From: an uncultured Prevotella sp.
GTDB taxonomy: Bacteria; Bacteroidota; Bacteroidia; Bacteroidales; Bacteroidaceae
Assembly (NCBI GenBank): GCA_937906765.1
Contig: CALCUV010000182.1
Location: 1 to 5,004 of the forward strand
DNA length: 5,004 nucleotides
Reading direction: 5' to 3'
Each line of letters starts with the position of its first letter. Position 1 is the stretch's first letter. Below, piece after piece: positions 1 through 5,004 of the stretch. A program made the position numbers and the translations under genes. Under the pieces are notes generated by a model. The model did not search any database. It had not been told where the DNA came from and saw only the letters and a list, made by a program, of their open reading frames with translations.

Positions 1-1734
1 GAACACCTTTTTTGCTTCATCCTCTTCGCGGAGAATGCTGAATTCGTGGTAGAATTGGTTGTATTCCTTCACGAGTTCGTAGCAGTAGTTAGCGATAGTC
101 GAGGGTGAGTAATCCACACCCGCAGCCTTCACCACTTGTGCGAATTCTGCCACGTGCTGAATAATTTCTTCTTCCTTCGTTGAGAGCGTCACGTCCGCAT
201 TAAGCGTTTCGGGAATCACGATACCAGCATCTTCAGCCTTGCGGAGAATAGAGCGGATTCGTGCATAAGTATATTGTACGAAGGGACCTGTATTACCGTT
301 GAAGTCAATACTTTCTTCGGGGTTGAAGAGCATATTCTTGCGTGCGTCCACCTTAAGGAGGAAGTACTTCAAGGCACCCATACCCACGATGCGTGCTACC
401 TCCTGCTTTTCTTCCTCACTCATATCGGCAAACTTGCCCGCTTCGTCGCTCGTCTGACGTGCCTGGCGCACCATTTCTGCCACCAATTCGTCAGCGTCAA
501 CCACAGTACCTTCACGGCTCTTCATCTTACCGTTGGGGAGTTCCACCATGCCGTAAGAGAAGTGCACAAGGTCTTTACCCCATTCGAAACCGAGTTTGTC
601 AAGCAAGATAGAGAGCACCTGGAAATGGTAATTCTGCTCGTTACCCACCACATAAATCATCTTGTTGATGGGGAAGTCCTGGAAGCGAAGCTTTGCCGTA
701 CCAATATCCTGGGTCATGTAAACAGACGTACCGTCAGAGCGGAGCAAGAGCTTTTCATCCAAACCATTGCCAGTGAGGTCTGCCCATACACTGCCGTCTT
801 CGCGCTTGTAGAAAAGCCCCTTCTGAAGACCTTCAATCACCTTTTCGCGACCTTCAAGGTAGGTGTCGCTTTCGTAATAAATCTTGTCGAAACCCACACC
901 GAGTGCCTTGTACGTTTCATCGAAACCCTCGTACACCCATTCGTTCATCTTGCGCCAGAGTGCGCGAACCTCGCGGTCATTATGCTCCCACTTCACCAAC
1001 ATTTCGCGAGCCTCCTTCATAAGGGGTGCTTCCGCCTTTGCCTTTTCCGTAGCCGCTTCTTCGTCCATACCTTCCGCCATAAACTTCGCCGTAAGTTCCT
1101 TCACTTCTGCGCGATAGTGCTTGTCGAAAGCCACGTAGTAGTCGCCAATCAAGTGGTCGCCCTTCTTGCCTGACGATTCGGGAGTTTCGCCATTGCCATA
1201 CTTCTGCCAAGCAAGCATAGACTTACAAATGTGAATACCGCGGTCGTTCACAATATTCGTCTTCACCACACGGTTGCCGTTAGCCTCGGCAATCTGTGCC
1301 ACCGCCCAACCAAGGAGGTTGTTACGCACGTGACCCAAGTGGAGGGGCTTGTTCGTGTTGGGCGAAGAATATTCAATCATCACGAGGGGCGAACGATCAG
1401 TAGGCGTTGTGAAGCCATACTTTTCCGCAGCGTGGATGTCATTCAACAAAGCAATCCAAGCGGCAGGGGCAATCACGAGATTCAAGAAGCCCTTGATGAC
1501 GTTAAACGAAGCAATAACGTCGGTATGTTCCTGAAGGTACTGACCGATTTCCTGAGCGGTGTCTTCGGGCTTCTTCTTAGAAACACGGAGGAAGGGGAAA
1601 ACCACGAGTGTAAGGTGGCCTTCAAATTCCTTCTTAGTCTTTGAGAGTTGCACCTGTTCAGCGGGTGCGTCAAAGTCGTAAAGTTCCTTAATCGCAGCAA
1701 TGATGGCTGCCGAAAGTTGTTGTTCTATCTTCAT
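1..1734 (-). CDS. argS: Arginyl-tRNA synthetase, 3' end cut by window edge
   Basis: This gene encodes cytoplasmic arginyl-tRNA synthetase, a class I enzyme that joins arginine to tRNA-Arg using ATP. Reading the minus strand from the ATG at 1734-1732 gives 578 uninterrupted codons to the left edge. Residues 1 to about 110 resemble the N-terminal tRNA-binding domain of the family. The catalytic Rossmann fold follows, with YSSPNTNKPLHLGH at 122-135, where HLGH is the class I HIGH motif. KMKSREG at 403-409 is the KMSK-loop equivalent. The C-terminal DALR-type anticodon-binding domain begins near FVQYTYAR (485-492) and is incomplete. Bacteroidota ArgS proteins are, from memory, just under 600 residues, so about 20 residues are missing. 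No Shine-Dalgarno sequence precedes the ATG; the leader there is A-rich, as is usual in Bacteroidota. The gene is divergent from uvrA. Lysine is written almost always as AAG, suggesting a well-expressed gene. Identification is secure. Confidence 0.97.
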   Translation of the reverse strand, partial: MKIEQQLSAAIIAAIKELYDFDAPAEQVQLSKTKKEFEGHLTLVVFPFLRVSKKKPEDTAQEIGQYLQEHTDVIASFNVIKGFLNLVIAPAAWIALLNDIHAAEKYGFTTPTDRSPLVMIEYSSPNTNKPLHLGHVRNNLLGWAVAQIAEANGNRVVKTNIVNDRGIHICKSMLAWQKYGNGETPESSGKKGDHLIGDYYVAFDKHYRAEVKELTAKFMAEGMDEEAATEKAKAEAPLMKEAREMLVKWEHNDREVRALWRKMNEWVYEGFDETYKALGVGFDKIYYESDTYLEGREKVIEGLQKGLFYKREDGSVWADLTGNGLDEKLLLRSDGTSVYMTQDIGTAKLRFQDFPINKMIYVVGNEQNYHFQVLSILLDKLGFEWGKDLVHFSYGMVELPNGKMKSREGTVVDADELVAEMVRQARQTSDEAGKFADMSEEEKQEVARIVGMGALKYFLLKVDARKNMLFNPEESIDFNGNTGPFVQYTYARIRSILRKAEDAGIVIPETLNADVTLSTKEEEIIQHVAEFAQVVKAAGVDYSPSTIANYCYELVKEYNQFYHEFSILREEDEAKKVF

Positions 1735-1796
1735 AATTTGTTTTTAGTTTTGCGTTGGGTATTTGTTTGATATACCACACTTTCGAACGTCCCAAA

Positions 1797-1804
1797 CAAA
1801 AATA
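1797..1804 (-). promoter_or_regulatory. Possible second argS -7 box (P2)
   Basis: The minus strand reads TATTTTTG from 1804 to 1797, a full match to the TAnnTTTG -7 consensus. The upstream partner is only TTAG (1829-1826), 21 bases away, matching three of four bases of TTTG. If active it would start transcription near 1790 and give a leader of about 55 bases, shorter than that from P1. The sequence is T/A-rich, so a chance match is possible. Confidence 0.4.
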
Positions 1805-1921
1805 CTTATTGTTTTTCTAAAGGCACTAATAATTTTTCTAATTAAAGTCTTTGTTTTGCTTATAAGGATTTTTGTTTTTTGCAGTTCAGATAGTGGTGTG
1901 AAAATATGTTTAAATTACCCG

Positions 1922-1953
1922 CAAATTTACTATTTTTTACCGTAGTGGACAAA
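1922..1953 (-). promoter_or_regulatory. Probable argS promoter P1 (Bacteroidota type)
   Basis: On the minus strand, TTTG at 1953-1950 is followed after exactly 20 bases by TAAATTTG at 1929-1922. This fits the Bacteroidota primary sigma-factor consensus (-33 TTTG, 19-21 bases, -7 TAnnTTTG) in both boxes and in spacing. It is the best promoter candidate in the window. Transcription would begin at about position 1915, giving argS a leader of roughly 180 bases. The start point is an estimate. Confidence 0.65.
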
Positions 1954-1992
1954 TTCAGGGGCGCCTACGCTTCATTTCGGAATAAAAAAAGG

Positions 1993-2000
1993 TATTTTTG
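1993..2000 (+). promoter_or_regulatory. Possible uvrA promoter -7 box
   Basis: TATTTTTG on the plus strand matches the Bacteroidota -7 consensus TAnnTTTG exactly. It is identical to the possible argS P2 box on the other strand. No TTTG is present 19-21 bases upstream (the bases there are GC-containing), so only one of the two boxes is visible. Transcription would start at about 2006, roughly 12 bases before the inverted repeat at 2019-2060, which would place that repeat in the untranslated leader of uvrA. Confidence 0.5.
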
Positions 2001-2018
2001 CCGTGAAAAATAAGGAAT

Positions 2019-2060
2019 CACCCCTCATTGTGTGTATTGCAGATTGCGATATGAGGGGTG
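2019..2060 (+). promoter_or_regulatory. Inverted repeat in uvrA leader (hairpin or operator)
   Basis: CACCCCTCAT (2019-2028) and ATGAGGGGTG (2051-2060) are a perfect 10-bp inverted repeat separated by 22 bases. As RNA this would be a stable stem just downstream of the predicted uvrA transcription start, ending 33 bases before the ATG. As DNA, the half-sites are 32 bp apart centre to centre, about three helical turns, which suits a dimeric regulator. No T-run follows, so it does not look like an intrinsic terminator, and no gene upstream on this strand would need one. Its role is unknown. Confidence 0.6.
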
Positions 2061-2093
2061 TTTACGTGCAATTTACCCTCCCATTTTCTACGG

Positions 2094-4958
2094 ATGACCA
2101 TAAAGATTAAAGGCGCTCGGGTGAACAACCTCAAGAATATCGATCTCGAAATTCCGCGCGACAAATTGATAGTAGTTACAGGCTTGTCGGGTTCCGGCAA
2201 GTCGTCATTGGCGTTTGACACCCTCTATGCCGAAGGTCAACGTCGGTATGTAGAAAGCCTTTCTGCCTATTCGCGTCAGTTCTTGGGGCGTATGCACAAA
2301 CCGGAGTGCGATTACATCAAGGGACTTCCGCCTGCCATTGCTATCGAACAGAAGGTGACGTCGCGCAATCCGCGCTCTACGGTGGGCACTTCTACGGAGA
2401 TTTACGAATACCTCCGTCTGCTCTTTGCGCGCATCGGTCGTACGTTCTCGCCTGTCAGTGGTGAGGAGGTGAAACGCCATTCTGTGAAGGACGTAGTGGA
2501 TTGTGCGCTCTCGCATCCCGCAGGTACGCGCTTCACAGTGCTCGCTCCGATGCGCATACATGGCGAACGCACGCTCCGCGAACAGTTAGAGATTGACCTC
2601 AAGCAGGGTCTTTCACGACTGGATGTGGAGGGCGAGATGGTGCGTATCGAGGACTTCCTGGAGGAACGGTTAACGGTGAAAGGTGAAGGGACAACGGGTA
2701 ACGAGGGTGACGATTCGTTCACCGTTCACCGTTCACCGTTCTCCGTTGAAAACATTTACTTGCTCCTCGACCGCTTGGCGGTAGATAATTCTCAAACTGC
2801 CATTTCGCGCCTTGCCGACTCCGTGCAAACAGCCTTCTTTGAGGGGGGCGGAACTTGCGTCCTGCGCTTCTACCCTGGGAAAGAAACGGTGACATTCAGC
2901 GAGCGCTTCGAGGCGGATGGTATGCAGTTTGAAGAACCTTCCGATAGCATGTTCTCGTTTAACTCCCCCTTGGGCGCCTGTCCTGAATGTGAGGGCTTTG
3001 GACGCATCATGGGCATCGACGAACAATTAGTTGTGCCCAATTCTTCCTTAAGTGTTTACGAGGGTGCCGTTATGTGTTGGCGCGGTGATAAGATGGGCGA
3101 ATGGCGCAAGGAATTTTGCCGTCGCGCATCGGAAGTGGGGTTCCCCATTTTCGAACCTTATTACAACCTTACGCAAGAGCAGAAGGACTATCTCTGGCAT
3201 GGCGATGGCAAGGTGCATCATGGCGATGGCGATTGGGATGTTTGCATCGACCGCTTCTTCGACATGCTCCGCGAAAATCAATATAAGATTCAGTATCGCG
3301 TAATGTTGGCGCGCTATCGCGGAAAGACGGAGTGCCCCACGTGTCGCGGTTCGCGCTTGAAGAAACAAGCGTCTTACGTAAAGGTAGGCGGGAAGAACAT
3401 TACCGAACTCGTGCGCCTCTCCATCCGAGAGTTGCAGGATTTTTTCGCATCCCTGACGCTCCAACCCCATGAAGAGCAGGTGGCAGCCCGACTCTTGACT
3501 GAAATACGCAGTCGCTTGGAATTCTTAATGGATGTGGGTTTGGGTTATCTCACCCTCGACCGCTTGAGCAATACACTTTCGGGCGGCGAAAGCCAACGTA
3601 TTAACCTCGCTACCTCACTTGGTTCCTCGCTTGTGGGTTCGCTTTACATTCTTGACGAACCCAGTATCGGTCTTCACTCTCGCGATACCGACCGACTCAT
3701 TTCTGTGCTCAAAAAGTTGCGTGACTTGGGCAACACCGTGGTGATTGTGGAGCACGATGAGGAGATTATTCGCGAGGCAGATTATATCATTGACATCGGT
3801 CCGGATGCTGGTCGTCGCGGAGGCGAAGTTACGTTTGCCGGAACCTTATCCAAGGGACTTGCTCACGGAGATGATGCGGAATATAACTCTCACACCCTCC
3901 GCTACTTGACGGGGCGTGAAAGCATTGAGGTACCCACTTCGCGCCGACGCTGGAATAATTTTATCGAACTCAAAGGTGCGCGCCACAATAACCTGAAGGG
4001 GGTTGACGCCAAGTTTCCCTTGAACGTCATGACGGTAGTTACGGGCGTGAGTGGTTCGGGAAAATCAACCCTTGTCAGAGACATTTTCTACCGTGCCTTG
4101 AAGCGCCACTTCGATGAACCTTGCGACCGCCCCGGAGAGTTTATCTCGCTCGACGGTGACTTGAACCAAATCAAGGCTATCGAATTTGTGGATCAGAATC
4201 CCATTGGTAAGTCCTCGCGTTCAAATCCCGTGACCTACGTCAAGGCGTATGATGAAATCCGCAAGTTGATGGCGGCGCAACCCTTGGCTAAGCAGATGGA
4301 CTTTACGGCAGCCCACTTCTCCTTTAATACGGATGGCGGACGCTGTGAGGAATGTAAGGGCGAGGGAACGGTAACCGTGGAAATGCAATTCATGGCGGAT
4401 CTCATCTTGGAGTGTGAGGCGTGTGGCGGCAAGCGCTTTAAGAACGACATTCTCGAAGTGCGCTTTGCGGATAAGAATATCCACGACATTTTGGAGATGA
4501 CCATCAATCAGGCTATCGAATTCTTTACCGAGCACAAGCAAGAAAAGATTGCGCGACGCTTGAAACCCCTTCAGGATGTGGGACTTGGATACATCCATCT
4601 TGGACAACCCTCTTCGACACTCTCAGGGGGTGAAAACCAGCGCGTAAAGTTGGCGTACTACCTCGGATTGGAGCGCACGGAACCCACCTTATTCATTTTC
4701 GATGAACCCACTACGGGGCTCCACTTCCACGATATCAAGCGCCTGCTCCGCTCTTTCGACGCACTCATTGCCCGCGGGCACACCGTACTTATCATTGAGC
4801 ATAATATGGATGTGATTAAGTGTGCCGATCATGTGATTGACCTCGGACCGGAAGGCGGAGCCGAGGGCGGAACTATCATTGCCTGTGGCACGCCTGAGGA
4901 AGTCGTGGTACAGGGAGTGGGTTACACGGCGCGGTTCCTGCAGGAAAAGATACGTTAA
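2094..4958 (+). CDS. uvrA: UvrABC system protein A (excision repair ATPase)
   Basis: UvrA dimers scan DNA for bulky lesions and load UvrB in nucleotide excision repair. The 954-residue protein has two ABC ATPase modules. The first has Walker [10 protein letters not shown] (30-38), signature LSGGESQR (495-502), Walker B ending DEP (521-523) and switch histidine H554. The second has GVSGSGKST (651-659), LSGGENQR (843-850), DEP (870-872) and H903. Zinc-binding pairs are CPEC (296-299) with CPTC (414-417), and CEEC (751-754) with CEAC (774-777). All key residues are present. The ATG at 2094 is chosen because the protein then begins [18 protein letters not shown], aligning with known UvrA N-termini. 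The GTG at 2058 would add 12 unrelated residues and lies in the leader hairpin. No Shine-Dalgarno is visible. Two oddities are an in-frame palindromic insertion (about residues 191-218) and a 7-residue tandem duplication (369-382). The presence of a UvrB-binding region argues against a UvrA2-type paralogue. Confidence 0.98.
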   Translation: MTIKIKGARVNNLKNIDLEIPRDKLIVVTGLSGSGKSSLAFDTLYAEGQRRYVESLSAYSRQFLGRMHKPECDYIKGLPPAIAIEQKVTSRNPRSTVGTSTEIYEYLRLLFARIGRTFSPVSGEEVKRHSVKDVVDCALSHPAGTRFTVLAPMRIHGERTLREQLEIDLKQGLSRLDVEGEMVRIEDFLEERLTVKGEGTTGNEGDDSFTVHRSPFSVENIYLLLDRLAVDNSQTAISRLADSVQTAFFEGGGTCVLRFYPGKETVTFSERFEADGMQFEEPSDSMFSFNSPLGACPECEGFGRIMGIDEQLVVPNSSLSVYEGAVMCWRGDKMGEWRKEFCRRASEVGFPIFEPYYNLTQEQKDYLWHGDGKVHHGDGDWDVCIDRFFDMLRENQYKIQYRVMLARYRGKTECPTCRGSRLKKQASYVKVGGKNITELVRLSIRELQDFFASLTLQPHEEQVAARLLTEIRSRLEFLMDVGLGYLTLDRLSNTLSGGESQRINLATSLGSSLVGSLYILDEPSIGLHSRDTDRLISVLKKLRDLGNTVVIVEHDEEIIREADYIIDIGPDAGRRGGEVTFAGTLSKGLAHGDDAEYNSHTLRYLTGRESIEVPTSRRRWNNFIELKGARHNNLKGVDAKFPLNVMTVVTGVSGSGKSTLVRDIFYRALKRHFDEPCDRPGEFISLDGDLNQIKAIEFVDQNPIGKSSRSNPVTYVKAYDEIRKLMAAQPLAKQMDFTAAHFSFNTDGGRCEECKGEGTVTVEMQFMADLILECEACGGKRFKNDILEVRFADKNIHDILEMTINQAIEFFTEHKQEKIARRLKPLQDVGLGYIHLGQPSSTLSGGENQRVKLAYYLGLERTEPTLFIFDEPTTGLHFHDIKRLLRSFDALIARGHTVLIIEHNMDVIKCADHVIDLGPEGGAEGGTIIACGTPEEVVVQGVGYTARFLQEKIR
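2665..2747 (+). repeat. In-frame palindromic heptad-repeat element within uvrA
   Basis: Two arms of 23 bp, 2665-2687 and 2725-2747, are inverted copies matching at 20 of 23 positions (blocks AACGG, AACGGTGAA and GGTGAA), separated by 37 bases. The right side is a tandem heptamer tract: TTCACCG three times (2718-2738), then TTCTCCG (2739-2745). The left arm shows the complementary unit in degenerate form. The element is read through without a stop or frameshift, encoding about residues 191-218, low-complexity and rich in G, T, S and E. In the E. coli protein, as I recall it, the equivalent segment leading to the conserved VVVDRF (here LLLDRL, 223-228) is about 20 residues shorter. That suggests insertion in the UvrB-binding region. 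The repeat is directly visible; its mobile origin is inferred. Confidence 0.75.
3198..3239 (+). repeat. Diverged 21-bp (7-codon) tandem duplication in uvrA
   Basis: CATGGCGATGGC occurs at 3198-3209 and again at 3219-3230, offset by exactly 21 bp. The two 21-bp units match at 16 of 21 positions. They encode HGDGKVH followed by HGDGDWD (residues 369-382), within the insertion domain between the zinc-binding pairs CPEC and CPTC. This domain is variable in length among UvrA proteins and contributes to DNA contact. The reading frame is preserved. Confidence 0.55.
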
Positions 4959-5004
4959 CTATTATAATGTAGGTAAAAACAGTCCGCACGGCGCTCTCCC
5001 CCTG
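4959..5004. other. Short tail after uvrA, nothing recognisable
   Basis: These 46 bases follow the uvrA TAA stop. There is no start of a further gene and no complete hairpin with a T-run that would count as a terminator. A terminator or a downstream gene may lie just past the window edge. Confidence 0.6.

Larger units (their letters stand above)
1735..2093. other. Divergent argS-uvrA intergenic region
   Basis: This 359-base AT-rich stretch separates the two divergent start codons, so it should hold the promoters and leaders of both genes. I find TAnnTTTG-type boxes in both directions and one strong inverted repeat, each listed separately. Many T-runs face the plus strand, equivalent to an A-rich argS leader on the minus strand. 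A 60-codon plus-strand frame from a TTG at 1763 gives only a low-complexity hydrophobic peptide and is not supported as a gene. I see no tRNA, no small RNA with recognisable structure, and no known riboswitch. Confidence 0.8.

Noticed and set aside
274..1173. A 299-codon plus-strand open frame and several smaller ones over 274-1644
   Set aside because: They lie antisense to argS, which has full class I synthetase motifs. The frames are open only because of its codon bias, and the peptides show no recognisable domain.
1745..1752. TAGTTTTG on the plus strand, a match to the -7 consensus
   Set aside because: It sits about 340 bases from uvrA with no properly spaced TTTG upstream, in T-rich DNA where single-box matches arise by chance.
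1763..1945. A 60-codon plus-strand frame with a hydrophobic, membrane-like peptide
   Set aside because: It begins at a TTG in T-rich DNA, so its phenylalanine, leucine and isoleucine content reflects base composition. It overlaps the likely argS promoter and leader, and no other evidence supports it.
1941..1969. A 5-bp inverted repeat, CGTAG and CTACG, between the promoters
   Set aside because: The arms are too short, the loop is 19 bases, and it does not extend on either side, so it is compatible with chance.
2019..2060. Reading the leader inverted repeat as an intrinsic terminator
   Set aside because: There is no T-run after either arm, and no gene ends towards it on either strand, because argS and uvrA diverge from this region.
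2058..2093. A GTG start giving UvrA 12 extra N-terminal residues
   Set aside because: The extra residues match nothing in known UvrA N-termini. The GTG is buried in the right arm of the inverted repeat, and the ATG at 2094 gives the expected family start.
2205..4607. Minus-strand open frames of 60-140 codons across uvrA, including 3048-3470 and 4221-4607
   Set aside because: These are antisense shadows of uvrA, with no recognisable domains and no promoter or start context of their own.

Overview
The window holds two divergently transcribed housekeeping genes separated by a 359-base AT-rich intergenic region. On the minus strand, positions 1-1734 encode arginyl-tRNA synthetase (argS), whose last residues run off the left edge. 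On the plus strand, positions 2094-4958 encode UvrA (uvrA), the ATPase and damage-recognition subunit of the UvrABC nucleotide excision repair system, which is complete at 954 residues.

The organism is most likely a member of the Bacteroidota, probably of the Bacteroidales and possibly Prevotella-like. Neither gene has a Shine-Dalgarno sequence, the argS start is preceded by an A-rich leader, and the intergenic region carries promoter boxes of the Bacteroidota type (TTTG, about 20 bases, then TAnnTTTG). The ArgS signature KMKSREG is also, from memory, of the Bacteroidales kind. The genus cannot be fixed from this window.

Layout: 1-1734, argS (minus, 3' end missing). 1735-2093, divergent regulatory region with a well-formed two-box promoter firing towards argS (1922-1953), a second possible argS -7 box (1797-1804), a possible uvrA -7 box (1993-2000), and a perfect 10-bp inverted repeat in the uvrA leader (2019-2060). 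2094-4958, uvrA. 4959-5004, a short tail with no recognisable feature. The two genes have no functional link; they only share the intergenic region.

The most unusual structure lies inside uvrA. An imperfect palindrome about 83 bp long (2665-2747), built from heptanucleotide units (TTCACCG on the right arm, its complement on the left), interrupts the UvrB-binding region. It is read in frame as roughly 27 extra residues, and looks like a small palindromic repeat element inserted into a conserved repair gene without breaking it. A second, smaller peculiarity is a diverged 7-codon tandem duplication (3198-3239) in the insertion domain between the first pair of zinc-binding cysteine motifs. I see no phage, transposase, CRISPR, RNA gene or multi-gene novel system here.
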